Shown here: piece after piece, positions 26,340 to 39,417 of the stretch
Position numbering within the stretch: position 1 is the stretch's first letter
Layout: each line of letters begins with the position of its first letter
Source of the DNA: Deltaproteobacteria bacterium
Lineage (GTDB): Bacteria > Desulfobacterota > Binatia > HRBIN30 > CADEER01
Direction: 5' to 3'
Assembly: GCA_029262455.1 (NCBI GenBank)
Contig: JAJCZJ010000063.1
Coordinates: 91,858-155,857, forward strand
DNA length: 64,000 bases
Made by a program: the position numbers and the translations under genes
The notes under the pieces: model-generated
Databases searched by the model: none
What the model was told of the DNA's origin: nothing
The model's input: the letters and a program-made list of their open reading frames with translations, nothing else

Positions 26340-26819
26340 TCAACCCTCCAAGTGAATCTGCCCAGACGGCCAGATCGCCAACACGCGGTTCGCACCGTGA
26401 GCACTGTCTGCGATCGTTGGCCACAACGGCTCGTCGGTCGAGACAGCCATGCCCCGTGTATTGAACTCGACTCGGTCTACCTGACCGTCGAAAGACAGGG
26501 TGAGAAACTCCGGTATCTCACCGGTGCGGACGACCGTGTCGAACACCCAATTCTGCCCGCTCAAGGTCAGGCGCTGAATCTCGTAGCCATCGCCCTCGAA
26601 CTCCACCGCAAAGTGATCGCCCGATGTGATCGAACGGCCGCGCGCATAGCGCAGGTCGGAGACTAGCCTCTGAGCCACGGTGTTTATGTCCTCCCGCCTC
26701 GAGTCGACGTGTGGAATACCTGCCAACGTCACGATGCCGAGGATCGATACCGTCACCAGCAGCTCGATGATGCTGTACCCCCCACAGCTTCCGAAACGCT
26801 TTGTCAGCCCCTTTGCCAT
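26340..26819 (-). CDS. FimT/GspH-type minor pseudopilin (first in cluster)
   Basis: 159 residues from ATG 26819, preceded by GGAGGCAAAGTG. Leader of 14 residues (MAKGLTKRFGSCGG), then YSIIELLVTVSILGIVTLAG with Glu5. SDLRYARGRSITSGDHFAVEFEG and STDEPLWPTIADSAHGANRVL are shared nearly word for word with the paralogue at 22068-22577, so the two arose by duplication. It opens the operon fimT-pilV-pilW-pilX. A perfect palindrome (gcggatccgc, 26915-26924) and an imperfect hairpin (26939-26971) upstream might separate it from the HNH gene. Confidence 0.88.
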   Translation of the reverse strand: MAKGLTKRFGSCGGYSIIELLVTVSILGIVTLAGIPHVDSRREDINTVAQRLVSDLRYARGRSITSGDHFAVEFEGDGYEIQRLTLSGQNWVFDTVVRTGEIPEFLTLSFDGQVDRVEFNTRGMAVSTDEPLWPTIADSAHGANRVLAIWPSGQIHLEG

Positions 26820-27012
26820 CACTTTGCCTCCTGCACCAGCGCGAATTGCGCAGGGGTAAATAAAGCAAGCGATAGACCAATCCACGGAGGCCCAGCCCAG
26901 GCCAATCGTGTGGGGCGGATCCGCAGGGAGACGGTGTTAATCCGACGACAGCGTCGCCACAGCGACGGATTGAGTTCGTTCTGCGTCAGCAGGTGATAGG
27001 CTGCGCCCTAAC

Positions 27013-27335
27013 TCACTCGTCGCCGCTCAAGTAGTCGGCCAATATCTCTTTGCTATGCTCAGCCTCGTGGCAGTCAACACAGAGGTTTTCCCAGTTGCTT
27101 CCGTCCGCCGGGTTGTAGTCATGGTTTCCGTCGCGATGGTGGACCGTCAGAAGATGGAGAGTGGCGGCATCAAACTCTCGCGCACAGCGCGCACATATCC
27201 ACCCGTACATCGCCAACGACCGTTCGCGGTATCCTCGCCGGCGCGCGGCAACCGCATCAAGAGCCTCGCGAACGGTTCTGGCCGCCCGCTTCTTGTCGGC
27301 GCCGCGATGCGATGGCACGAAGCTGCGCCCTCGAC

Positions 27336-27339
<4 letters not shown>
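27013..27339 (-). CDS. HNH endonuclease family protein (YajD-like)
   Basis: About 108 residues if it starts at GTG 27339, where GTGA overlaps the acyP stop; an ATG at 27363 is the alternative. Arg-rich N-terminus, helix KKRAARTVREALDAVAARRRGY, zinc CxxC in WICARCAREF, then VHHRDGNHDYNP, WENLCVDCHEAEHS, matching the HNH/YajD pattern with the second CxxC and catalytic His pair. Family members are nicking-type nucleases of mostly unknown role. It ends the ligA-acyP-HNH string, so a repair-linked function is possible but unproven. Confidence 0.85.
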
Positions 27340-30067
<2,728 letters not shown>

Positions 30068-31594
30068 GTGGGACGGATTCAACTGCAAACTCGGACGGTC
30101 GTGGTCGCCATTGCGACGATGACCGCCGCACTGGCTAGCGCCAACACACTGTCGCAACAGCACTATGCCAAGGGCCTCTTGCCATTCCATGCCGGGAAAT
30201 GGGAAAGCGCCTATACGAGCTTCTCCAACGCCGCCAACGCCGACCCATCGGACGCAGTTGCGCTCTACTACCGGGGAGTCGCCGGATCTCGGCTCGGATT
30301 CACGCAGAAATCGATCGCTGACCTCGAGCGAGCCCTGCAGCTCCGTCCCGACCTTGAAGAAGCGGTACTCGATCTCGGCGTGCTCTACCTGGAAGCCGGC
30401 GAATACGAACGCGCCGAATCTTGGCTTACCCGCGCCTACAAGATCCCCGAGAACCGCTTTCGCGCAGCACTCTTCCTCGGTATCACAAACTACCGACGCG
30501 GTGACGACAAAGCGGCCCAGGAATACCTCCGGACCGCCGCCAAGAACCCGCGCATCCGGCCCAGCGCAAACTACTACGAAGGGCTGTCTCTGCTGCGCCA
30601 GGGCAAGGGCGCGCCCGCACAGAGGCTCATGGCCAACTCGCGTCGTGCCCTACCGGACAGTGACTTCGCAAACGCAGTCGCCGAATACCAAGGTTCGGCC
30701 CCCCCGATCTATCAGGGGTCGGACGACAAACCTTGGTCTGTCTACGGTGACCTCGGCTTCGCGTATGACTCAAACGTCGCCCTAGCCCCCGATAGCAATC
30801 TGATCAAGAACAGCCGGGGCATCGGCAGCGAGAGTGCGGGGCGAGCTCAACTCGGCCTCGGCGCGGCGTACCGCGTGCTCGACACAGAGATGTTCGTCGG
30901 GACCATCGGCTACGACCTCTACCAGGATTTCAATTTCGGAGAGAGCGACTTCGACCTATCGAGCCACCGCTTGCGATTCGACGTCAGCACCAGGCCGGAT
31001 CGCTGGTACCAATTCGGTCTGAGCACATTCTACAATTACTACGCGTTCGACATCGACTTTCACGAGGGAACGGCAGTTCCTTGGGTCGTCTTCTACGAGG
31101 GTGACGTCGCGGCTACGCAGATCTACTATCGCCTGCGCGCGCGCGACTTCTCAGGTGTCCCATTCGACCCATTCCGCGATGCCATCAACAACGGGATCGG
31201 AATCCGACAGATGTTCTTGCTCGGCGCAGTGGACCGAGCGATCTCGGTTGGCTACCAGTGGTCCGACAACGATCCGCTCTCGAGTGACGGCACTGATTTT
31301 GCCTACATGTCGCATCAGTTCGACATCGAGGTGGAAGCCGCGGTGCGCGATTGGTTCAACACCCGACTCGGCTATGCGGTTGTCATCGACGACTACGAGC
31401 ATCCCAACAGTCGCACCGGATTTCGTTTCGGCCGCAACGACACGCAGCAGCAGATCGTAATCCACATCGATCGCCCCATCACCCAATACTTAACGGCGGG
31501 ACTCGATTACTACGGTATCCTCAATCACTCCAACTTGAACGAGTTCGAATACGATCGACACATCGTCTCCGCCGGCGTTCGGATGAGCTTCTAG
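30068..31594 (+). CDS. TPR protein with C-terminal outer-membrane beta-barrel
   Basis: 508 residues, GTG start with GAGGAGTAGG upstream and a hydrophobic signal-like N-terminus. Residues about 30-205 hold tetratricopeptide repeats (SFSNAANADPSDAVALYYRG; ADLERALQLRPDLEEAVLDLG; YERAESWLTRAYKIPENRF). From about 220 to the end alternate amphipathic strands (WSVYGDLGFAYDSNVAL, VGTIGYDLYQDFNFG) appear and the protein ends in VRMSF, a terminal aromatic typical of beta-barrel proteins. The layout recalls surface-assembly or export porins with periplasmic TPR domains (Slam-like or PgaA/AlgK-type), but specific family membership is not established. Likely co-transcribed with the FecR-domain gene six bases later. 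Confidence 0.8.
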   Translation: MGRIQLQTRTVVVAIATMTAALASANTLSQQHYAKGLLPFHAGKWESAYTSFSNAANADPSDAVALYYRGVAGSRLGFTQKSIADLERALQLRPDLEEAVLDLGVLYLEAGEYERAESWLTRAYKIPENRFRAALFLGITNYRRGDDKAAQEYLRTAAKNPRIRPSANYYEGLSLLRQGKGAPAQRLMANSRRALPDSDFANAVAEYQGSAPPIYQGSDDKPWSVYGDLGFAYDSNVALAPDSNLIKNSRGIGSESAGRAQLGLGAAYRVLDTEMFVGTIGYDLYQDFNFGESDFDLSSHRLRFDVSTRPDRWYQFGLSTFYNYYAFDIDFHEGTAVPWVVFYEGDVAATQIYYRLRARDFSGVPFDPFRDAINNGIGIRQMFLLGAVDRAISVGYQWSDNDPLSSDGTDFAYMSHQFDIEVEAAVRDWFNTRLGYAVVIDDYEHPNSRTGFRFGRNDTQQQIVIHIDRPITQYLTAGLDYYGILNHSNLNEFEYDRHIVSAGVRMSF

Positions 31595-31600
31595 GAGGGC

Positions 31601-32554
31601 ATGATGCGAGCCAACAACAGCATGCAACGCATATTTTCTGCACTCGCAGTCACCCTATTGATCGTTCCCGCGGCCAAGGCGGCCACGGAGGTTGGACAGG
31701 TCGTCGCGACCCGCGGCACCGTCGAGGTCCGCCGCGCCAGCGCCGGCAACTGGAAGCCGGCCTCTCTGGGGGCGCCATTATACGCCTCGGACGAGATTAG
31801 AAGCGACAAGAAGGGTAGTGCCAAGCTGCTCTTCGGAGACGATGCCGTCGTCGATCTGGGGCGCAGTTCGGAGATGTCCATCAAGCGCTTTCAGGTTGCC
31901 GGTAACGACAATGTTCTCGGAGTCAGCTCAGGGCGAATCCGCGTATTCCTGTCCGACACCTTGGCCGCCTCGGGGCGCTCCTTCGAAGTCGAAACTCCAA
32001 CCGCCGTCGTACGCGCCCAAGGAACCATTTTCGTCGTCGACTACGATTCCTCCGAACAACTCACCCGAGTCTTCGGCGTTGAAGGTATCGTCGATGTGCA
32101 GGGCTCGATCGGGCTCATTGGACCAACCCTGAAAGTTGGCCCTGGACAACAGACCCGCGTGCAAGAAGGCAAATTCCCAGAACCTGCACAGGTGAGTGAC
32201 ACGACCAAGCTTGCCGAGCTCAGCGCGGACGTAGAGGTCGTTGGAACCGGACGGCAAGATGGGATCGCCGCTAGCCACCCTGCCTTGGTCGGCACGCTTA
32301 CACGCTCTGACGAAAAGCCATCGGCAATTTCAGCCGTCGCGAGCGCGCCCAGCACGACGGGCGACAGCGACTCGGCACAAGGCCGGGCCGTGTCCTACCT
32401 CGACCCGCGCGTCCCGGGAGACACCCTATTGCATCGTCTGTCCCCCGCCGCCCGGGCGAACACCCAACCGTTGCTGGAGTACGAACCGTCTCGGGCACCA
32501 GGCGCGCCCGGAGGCTTCCCTCCCGATCAAGTCCCGCCGCCGCTGCGGCGTTGA
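31601..32554 (+). CDS. Periplasmic FecR-domain protein
   Basis: 317 residues with AGGAGGGC before the ATG. Signal peptide residues 1-28 (cleavage after AAKA). The FecR domain covers about 30-150: VRRASAGNWKPASLGAPLYASDEIRS, LLFGDDAVVDLGRSSEM, VRAQGTIFVVDYD. The C-terminus is Pro/Ser/Thr-rich and low in complexity. Classic FecR pairs with an ECF sigma factor and TonB receptor; neither is here, and this protein has no membrane anchor near the N-terminus. It thus belongs to the stand-alone FecR group found with TPR or adenylate cyclase proteins. Second gene of the TPR-barrel operon. Confidence 0.88.
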   Translation: MMRANNSMQRIFSALAVTLLIVPAAKAATEVGQVVATRGTVEVRRASAGNWKPASLGAPLYASDEIRSDKKGSAKLLFGDDAVVDLGRSSEMSIKRFQVAGNDNVLGVSSGRIRVFLSDTLAASGRSFEVETPTAVVRAQGTIFVVDYDSSEQLTRVFGVEGIVDVQGSIGLIGPTLKVGPGQQTRVQEGKFPEPAQVSDTTKLAELSADVEVVGTGRQDGIAASHPALVGTLTRSDEKPSAISAVASAPSTTGDSDSAQGRAVSYLDPRVPGDTLLHRLSPAARANTQPLLEYEPSRAPGAPGGFPPDQVPPPLRR

Positions 32555-32858
32555 GCCAGGCGAGGATTTCTCCGCACGAGCGCCGACCTTTGCACGCCAC
32601 ATGGTGTGCGGTGCCGCGAGCGCCAAGAAAGCCGACCGGCGGAAGCGGCAATCCATCGTCGAATCGTCGGAGGGGTTGCATGCTAGGTGCCTTGCACCAT
32701 TAAATCCGGCAGCCAACCAAGCAGTGACATCCGGCAAGAATTGCGCATTCCCGCAGCTCAATGAGGCCCTACTTCAATCACGTAGGCCATGTCCCGACGA
32801 GTTGGTACGGACCCTGCTAAGTCTATTGGACAATACTATCCGACTTAGGGGTTAACTC
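32555..32858. other. Intergenic region before the receiver gene
   Basis: 304 bases without a supported gene. Inverted repeats occur at 32765-32788 (ggccctac and gtaggcc) and 32817-32848. The latter overlaps the ribosome site of the receiver gene and is listed separately. Confidence 0.5.
32817..32851 (+). promoter_or_regulatory. Hairpin overlapping the ribosome site of the receiver gene
   Basis: Seven-base arms ctaagtc (32817-32823) and gacttag (32842-32848); the right arm runs into agggg, the likely Shine-Dalgarno site, eight bases before the ATG at 32859. It could mask translation initiation. Confidence 0.3.
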
Positions 32859-33308
32859 ATGGGCGACTTCGACAAGAACGTAATTCTCCTGGTAGACGAC
32901 GAGCAAGATCACCTCGTCATCACCAGCCGATTCCTCGAGACACAGGGGTTTTCCTGCCACTGCGCCGACCGAGGATGGGAGGCGCTCAGAATTCTGGAAG
33001 AGCAGAAGGTCGACCTCATCCTACTGGATCTGCACATGCCCGGAATGGACGGTTACTGCCTGGCCGAAAACATTTTGACTCGCGACAATCTCAAGTCCAT
33101 CCCTATCGTCGCATTCAGCTGCTACGACTTAACCCGCTTTAAGCAGCGGGCCATGCGCGCCGGAATGGCGGACTTCGTCCCCAAACCGGTTGATCGCGAG
33201 CGCCTTTTGGCAACGATCAGAGATCAGCTCCAGCTCCGACGCCGCCTTTCCCAGATGAGCGAAGTCGAAAGCGATCTGCACACCGAGCCAGAAGCCGCAG
33301 TCGGGTAA
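32859..33308 (+). CDS. Stand-alone response regulator receiver protein
   Basis: 149 residues, one CheY-like domain (residues 8-125) with acidic pair D13/D14, phospho-acceptor D57 in LLDLHMPGMDG, Ser in IVAFSCYD and Lys in FVPKPVD, all required residues present. A short charged tail (RRLSQMSEVESDLHTEPEAAVG) follows; no output domain. No histidine kinase is adjacent, so its partner is elsewhere. It may regulate the TPR-barrel/FecR proteins upstream by protein contact, but they are separated by 304 bases. Confidence 0.92.
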   Translation: MGDFDKNVILLVDDEQDHLVITSRFLETQGFSCHCADRGWEALRILEEQKVDLILLDLHMPGMDGYCLAENILTRDNLKSIPIVAFSCYDLTRFKQRAMRAGMADFVPKPVDRERLLATIRDQLQLRRRLSQMSEVESDLHTEPEAAVG

Positions 33309-33479
33309 CACCGCGGCCGCGGCCGCGCAGGAAAAAAGGCCACGGCCGACGAACGTCGAAAGGCCACCACCTTGTAACGTCCAGGCGGCGTGGTTATCGT
33401 TTCCTCCACGACCCAGAGGCACAGAAAGACCCTCCGTTTCCCGAGGATTTAGCCGGGTCGTCAAGAAAAGGAGTGGATC

Positions 33480-33806
33480 GTGGCCAAAGTGCTCGAAGTC
33501 AATGACAGCTCTTTCGATGAGATCGTCCTGAAATCCGACACGCCTGTACTGATCGATTTTTGGGCCGAGTGGTGTGGCCCCTGTAAGGCGATCGCTCCGG
33601 TGGTCGAAGAGCTTGCCGGAGAATACGATGGCAAGCTCAAAGTGGTCAAAATGGACGTCGACCAAAACCCAGAGACGCCGGCCAAGTACGGCGTACGAGG
33701 CATTCCCAACCTGATTCTGTTCAAGGGCGGACAAGTCGCCCAACAGATCGTCGGAGCTGCACCGAAACCCCAACTCGCAAAGGCAATCGACAGCGTGATC
33801 GTCTGA
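33480..33806 (+). CDS. trxA: Thioredoxin
   Basis: 108 residues from GTG 33480. Active site WCGPC at residues 31-35 within [23 protein letters not shown], then [29 protein letters not shown] with the cis-Pro in GIPN. Reduces protein disulfides in the cytosol with thioredoxin reductase. No signal peptide. A strong hairpin follows its stop. Confidence 0.96.
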   Translation: MAKVLEVNDSSFDEIVLKSDTPVLIDFWAEWCGPCKAIAPVVEELAGEYDGKLKVVKMDVDQNPETPAKYGVRGIPNLILFKGGQVAQQIVGAAPKPQLAKAIDSVIV

Positions 33807-33810
33807 GCAT

Positions 33811-33847
33811 CGGCAGGGAGCGGCGCCACAGGTTCCGCTCCCTGCCG
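33811..33847. terminator. Strong hairpin between convergent trxA and rodA
   Basis: Perfect 13-base arms (cggcagggagcgg and ccgctccctgccg) with an 11-base loop, four bases after the trxA stop and 58 before the rodA stop. There is no T run, so it may act with Rho or as a bidirectional stop. Confidence 0.6.
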
Positions 33848-33905
33848 CAATATCCGGCGCCCGATATCTCCAGCGCGCAACCTCCGGCCCCGCGAAACCG
33901 GTCCC

Positions 33906-35009
33906 TTAGTACGAATGCCGCCGCATGCTGACGTTCATGATCAAGCCGATCGACGTGAGCAACGCTAACAAGGACGACCCTCCATAGCTCAGAAATGGAA
34001 GTGTTATCCCCACGACGGGCAACGCACCACTGGTCATCGCAATGTTGATGATCACCTGCCAAAAGACGGTCGCCGTCAACCCGGCCGCCAGCAGAGCCCC
34101 GAGATTGTCTTTCGCCTTTCCAGCGATCACAAGGCCCCGAAGGATCAGGGCAGCATACAAGCTGAGCAAGAGCGTACACCCGACGAAGCCCCACTCCTCG
34201 GCAAATACCGAGAAGACGAAGTCTGTGTGCTGCTCCGGTAGGAAATGCAGATTGTTCTGGGTTCCCCTCAGGTATCCCTTGCCGTGAACCATTCCCGATC
34301 CAATCGCGATCATCGATTGCAGCACGTGGTACCCGGCGCCGAGCGGATCCTCGTCGGGATTGAGGAAGCTGACAATCCGCCGTTGCTGATAGGGCTTGAG
34401 ATGTTGCCACCCAAAAGGCAGCGCGGGCAGAACGACTAGCGCCGCAAACATCACCAACCGCAAGGGCAATCCGGCGACGAGTAGAACAGAAAACGCAACC
34501 AAGCCGAGAAGGATCACGGTGCCGAGGTCCGGCTGACGCAGAATCAGGAAGGCGGGCAGGGCAAAAAGGGCAATCGGGGCCAACAGCTTGCCCCAATAAA
34601 GCCGGGCGCTACCTGCCCAACGGTGCAGGTTCGTCGCAAGTACCACGACCAATGCGATCTTCATGAACTCCGACGGCTGCAACGCCACCGGTCCCAGCCC
34701 GATCCAGCGCTGGGCACCCCCACCGGTCGATCCCGCGAAGTGAACCACGACGAGCAGACCCACCCCGAGAGCGTAAACAATGTACCCGTAGCGATGTAGT
34801 AGCCGGTAGTCGAAGATCATGGCAATCGCCAGACCGACGAGACCGGCTCCTGCCCACACTGCCTGCTTGATGAAGAACGCTGAAAACGGACGCGACTCTT
34901 CATAGGTCGCACTCAGAATGGTCATCAACCCGCAGCCGACGAGAGCGAGGGTGAGAAGCAGCATCGGCCACTCGATATTCGCAGCCAAGCGTCGATCAAT
35001 TCTGAGCAT
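33906..35009 (-). CDS. rodA: Peptidoglycan glycosyltransferase RodA
   Basis: SEDS-family inner-membrane polymerase that extends lateral wall glycan with PBP2. 367 residues, about ten membrane segments. Landmarks: ILSATYEESRPFSAFFIKQ, GAQRWIGLGPVALQPSEFMKIALVV (SEDS core), LRQPDLGTVILLG, NNLHFLPEQHTDFVFSVFAEEWG and LPFLSYGGSSLLA. Its ATG overlaps the mrdA stop by 14 bases. Last in mreB-mreC-mreD-mrdA-rodA. Confidence 0.96.
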   Translation of the reverse strand: MLRIDRRLAANIEWPMLLLTLALVGCGLMTILSATYEESRPFSAFFIKQAVWAGAGLVGLAIAMIFDYRLLHRYGYIVYALGVGLLVVVHFAGSTGGGAQRWIGLGPVALQPSEFMKIALVVVLATNLHRWAGSARLYWGKLLAPIALFALPAFLILRQPDLGTVILLGLVAFSVLLVAGLPLRLVMFAALVVLPALPFGWQHLKPYQQRRIVSFLNPDEDPLGAGYHVLQSMIAIGSGMVHGKGYLRGTQNNLHFLPEQHTDFVFSVFAEEWGFVGCTLLLSLYAALILRGLVIAGKAKDNLGALLAAGLTATVFWQVIINIAMTSGALPVVGITLPFLSYGGSSLLALLTSIGLIMNVSMRRHSY

Positions 35010-36834
35010 ATCGCACCGGATCGCGAAGTTTCTTTAGCCGAAAGAACTCCTCTAACACGATCTTCGCCACGGGCGCAGCGATCTTCCCTCCGCCGCCCTC
35101 AGCATGCTCGACCAGTACGGCCATGGCCACCTCCGGCTCGATCGCTGGGGCAAAGGCAACAAACCACGCGTGATCACGCTGGTGCCATGGCAAATCAGCC
35201 GACTTCACACGCGTGCGTCCCATCGAGACGACCTGGGACGTGCCAGTCTTGCCCGCAACCAAGACCCCATCGACAGCCGCCCGCTTGCCGGTCCCGCGAG
35301 GGTGATTGACCACGTTCACCATCCCGTGGCGGACCTCCGCCAAAACCGCGGGGCGAATCTCGAGACCCGGGATCTCTTCCGCAGGCACCTCCTCGGCTAC
35401 CCCGCCGTCCGGCCGATCGAGCCGCAACACGAGCCGCGGTCGATAGCGCCGCCCAACCGCCAAGGCGCCGACCGCGTGCGCCATTTGCAACGGCGTGGTC
35501 GCCACAGCCCCCTGCCCGATGGATACCGGCAGCGTTTCGCCCGGGTACCAAGGCTCGCCATTGTGCTCGCGCTTCCAAGCCTTGTCCGGGATGAGACCAC
35601 CCTTTTCGTGATTCAGCACAATGCCCGTCGGTTCACCGAGCCCAAAGTCCCGGGCATAACGAGCGATGGTGTTGACGCCTAGTTTCTGGCCGATCTGATA
35701 GAAGAAAACGTCACAGGAGTGGGTCAGGGCGTCTACGACATTCATCCTGCCGTGTCCGCCACTGCGCCAACAACGAAAGTCGCGATTGCCCAAGCGCATC
35801 GAACCGTGGCAATCAATCGTGTTAAAGGGGTTGATGATCCCCTCTTGAAGCGCAGCCGCCGCAACGACAAACTTGAAAGTAGAACCCGGCGGATACTGAC
35901 CGCTAATGGCACGCTGCGTCATCGGCTTGCGCGGGTGCTGCCGCAGCTCGCTCCACTGCTTCTTGCGCATCCCACCAGCAAATAGATTTGGGTCAAAGGC
36001 TGGCTGGCTCGTCATCGCAAGGACATCGCCGTTGCGCGGGTCGACGGCCACAACCGCACCAACATGCCCGCTCAGCGCTTTTTCCGCTGCCCGCTGCAGA
36101 TCGATGTCTACCGACAGGACCAGGGTCCTTCCGGGTTCGGCGTCGATCTGGTCCAAGACTCTCAACTCCCGCCCGACGGCATCGACTTCAACGTGGCGAC
36201 CGCCGTTGACGCCACGCAGTTGCCCATCGAAAACCTGCTCCAGCCCAGCCTTTCCGATCAGATCACCGCCGCGGTACAGGCTTTCGCGCTCGAGGTCTCC
36301 ACGCGTGACTTCGCCGACATACCCGAGCACGTGAGACAGAGTCGGCCCCTCAGGATAGTAGCGCTTCGGCGCAACCCGAACACTGACTCCCGGCAAATCG
36401 GTCTGATGGGTTTCGATCGCTACGACTTCTGGCCACGAAAGATCCCGTTTGACAACGACCTCTTGGAAACGCGGGCGGCCCGCGGCGCGATCGAGCACGG
36501 CTTGTGTATCGGCTGCGCTCTGCTCGAGAAAGTGCGCCAGCGTCTCGACCGTCATCTCGAGATCGGTGGTATCCTCGGCCACGAGCACCGCGTCATAGGA
36601 TGCCTCACTCTCGACTAAGACTCGACCGTACCGATCGACGATGCGCCCCCGGGTCGAAGTGATTCGTCGCAGCCGGATCCTATTGTTCTCCGAAAGAGCC
36701 GCTAAATTCTCCCCCTGGAGAATCTGAAGCGACCACAGCCGCAAGACCAGCAGTAGCAGGGCCATCGAAGTCGCCGCGCTCGCGTACACCAACCTTCGGC
36801 GCAACTCGGCGGGAACTTCGTGGGAGCCAAACAT
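34996..36834 (-). CDS. mrdA: Penicillin-binding protein 2 (transpeptidase)
   Basis: Class B PBP that crosslinks peptides during elongation. 612 residues. N-terminal membrane anchor (about 16-35), pedestal domain with TRGRIVDRYGRVLVE, and transpeptidase domain with the active Ser in YPPGSTFKF, SCD (SxN equivalent in THSCDVFFYQIG) and KTGT in VAGKTGTSQV. SCD replaces SxN, as in PBP2 proteins. Three bases after mreD. Confidence 0.96.
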   Translation of the reverse strand: MFGSHEVPAELRRRLVYASAATSMALLLLVLRLWSLQILQGENLAALSENNRIRLRRITSTRGRIVDRYGRVLVESEASYDAVLVAEDTTDLEMTVETLAHFLEQSAADTQAVLDRAAGRPRFQEVVVKRDLSWPEVVAIETHQTDLPGVSVRVAPKRYYPEGPTLSHVLGYVGEVTRGDLERESLYRGGDLIGKAGLEQVFDGQLRGVNGGRHVEVDAVGRELRVLDQIDAEPGRTLVLSVDIDLQRAAEKALSGHVGAVVAVDPRNGDVLAMTSQPAFDPNLFAGGMRKKQWSELRQHPRKPMTQRAISGQYPPGSTFKFVVAAAALQEGIINPFNTIDCHGSMRLGNRDFRCWRSGGHGRMNVVDALTHSCDVFFYQIGQKLGVNTIARYARDFGLGEPTGIVLNHEKGGLIPDKAWKREHNGEPWYPGETLPVSIGQGAVATTPLQMAHAVGALAVGRRYRPRLVLRLDRPDGGVAEEVPAEEIPGLEIRPAVLAEVRHGMVNVVNHPRGTGKRAAVDGVLVAGKTGTSQVVSMGRTRVKSADLPWHQRDHAWFVAFAPAIEPEVAMAVLVEHAEGGGGKIAAPVAKIVLEEFFRLKKLRDPVRYAQN

Positions 36835-36837
36835 CCT

Positions 36838-37335
36838 TCACTCGCTCTCGCGGTTCGACCGAATTCCAGTATTCGCCAGCAACCAGAAGACCGGCGGAGC
36901 GACCAAGGATGTCAGAGCTGACTGTGCCAGCACGTGCGCCGGAATCGACGACACAGCACTGCCCGACGACACCACCAATGCTAGCAGCACGATCACAGTC
37001 GTGGTCTTCACCAAGGACGCAAGAAACACCAGCACCAACTTCGACACCACATTATCCACCCACAGCCGACGACAGGTAAGATAGACAATCACAAACACAA
37101 TCAGCATTCCACAAGCATTGAGCCCGGTCGGGCTACCCGAAGCAGAGTCCTGGAAGTAGCCCAGCAAGAACGTTCCCAAAGCGCCGCCGATCGAGTGGTG
37201 ATTCAGTCCGAGGTAGACGCAGAGCACCAGCAAGATGTCCGGGACGATGGCGATCGGTGCCAGGTCATGGAGCAAGGTCGACTGCAGGAGCAGCCCAACA
37301 CAAGCAACCAGCCCAATGACAACCACGGCCCGCAT
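36838..37335 (-). CDS. mreD: Rod shape-determining protein MreD
   Basis: 165 residues. ATG 37335 is used because it overlaps the mreC stop (TGATG). Five or so membrane segments: VVVIGLVACVGLLLQS, IAIVPDILLVLCVYLGL, a GYFQDSASGSPTGLNACGML loop that is the MreD hallmark, and two more. Integral partner of MreC in the elongasome. Confidence 0.92.
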   Translation of the reverse strand: MRAVVVIGLVACVGLLLQSTLLHDLAPIAIVPDILLVLCVYLGLNHHSIGGALGTFLLGYFQDSASGSPTGLNACGMLIVFVIVYLTCRRLWVDNVVSKLVLVFLASLVKTTTVIVLLALVVSSGSAVSSIPAHVLAQSALTSLVAPPVFWLLANTGIRSNRESE

Positions 37336-38171
37336 CAAGAAGGTGGCTCATCGAAGCCGACCGTAGCATCGACCACCAGCACTTCCTCGAGTTCATCGAG
37401 ATCGACGCTTGGGACCAGTCGGGCAGAGAGCAACAAACCACGGTGTTCGAGCGCAATTTCAGCAATCGTCCCGATCAGCAAACCCTTTGGGAAGATTCCA
37501 TCCAACCCCGAGGTAACGACCCGATCGCCGGCCACTACGTCGACATCCCGCTCGAGGTAGTTCATCTGGCAACCGCCATCCCGGGCCCCCTGCACGATGC
37601 CAGGTGCCCGGCTGCGTTGCACGATCGCGTCGATGCCACTGTCGTTGTCCGTCAGCAGCATGACCCTGGACGCCACCCCGCTGACATCGGTGACTCGACC
37701 TACGACCCCCCCGGGCGCAACTACCGCCAGCCCCGGCCGCATGTCGTCCGGCCGACCGAGATCGATCACAAACGATCGAAACAGCGCCAATGGGTCTCGC
37801 CCAACCACGCGCGCACCGCGCACCGGGCCATCGACCAATGCGCGGAAGCGCAACAGTTCAGCCAACCGCCGATTGCTTTGCTCGAGCTCTGCGAGCCGCA
37901 CCATCTCCGCCTCGAGGGTAGCGACGCGGCTGCGCAAATGCAGGTTCTCGCGCTGCGCGCCAACGAGAAACAAATAGCCGTACCAAGCGTCCGAGACACT
38001 TCGGCTGACCCACTGTGCGGCGCCCAGCAGCGGCGAAAACCCAACTAAAACGGCCCCGGCCAAAGGGTCGCGGTAGGGCCGTGAGCGTACGCTATAGGAC
38101 AGCAATAGAACCGACAAAAGGAGCAGCGACAGCGCGCTCACCAAGACTCGATTCCGCCGCAGGAAGTCCAC
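37335..38171 (-). CDS. mreC: Rod shape-determining protein MreC
   Basis: 278 residues from GTG 38171. A membrane helix (about residues 12-30) followed by a coiled coil (LRSRVATLEAEMVRLAELEQ) and the two beta-barrel domains with ARVVGRDPLALFRSFVID and GLAVVAPGGVVGRVTDVS, then MLLTDNDSGIDAIV. Links cytoplasmic MreB to PBP2. The GTG start is six bases after the mreB stop; no strong ribosome site is visible. Confidence 0.94.
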   Translation of the reverse strand: MDFLRRNRVLVSALSLLLLSVLLLSYSVRSRPYRDPLAGAVLVGFSPLLGAAQWVSRSVSDAWYGYLFLVGAQRENLHLRSRVATLEAEMVRLAELEQSNRRLAELLRFRALVDGPVRGARVVGRDPLALFRSFVIDLGRPDDMRPGLAVVAPGGVVGRVTDVSGVASRVMLLTDNDSGIDAIVQRSRAPGIVQGARDGGCQMNYLERDVDVVAGDRVVTSGLDGIFPKGLLIGTIAEIALEHRGLLLSARLVPSVDLDELEEVLVVDATVGFDEPPS

Positions 38172-38177
38172 GCGCGA

Positions 38178-39329
<1,152 letters not shown>

Positions 39330-39417
39330 TCACGAGTGGTCAACCCCGCCCCCCTGCGAGTTGCTTTTGCACACTCCCTCCACTATCGTTTTCGGCTTTC
39401 CCGGGAGATCTCACACC

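Noticed and set aside
30068..31594. TPR-barrel protein as a specific exopolysaccharide porin
   Set aside because: No polysaccharide synthase, deacetylase or polymerase genes are nearby, so I kept a general description.
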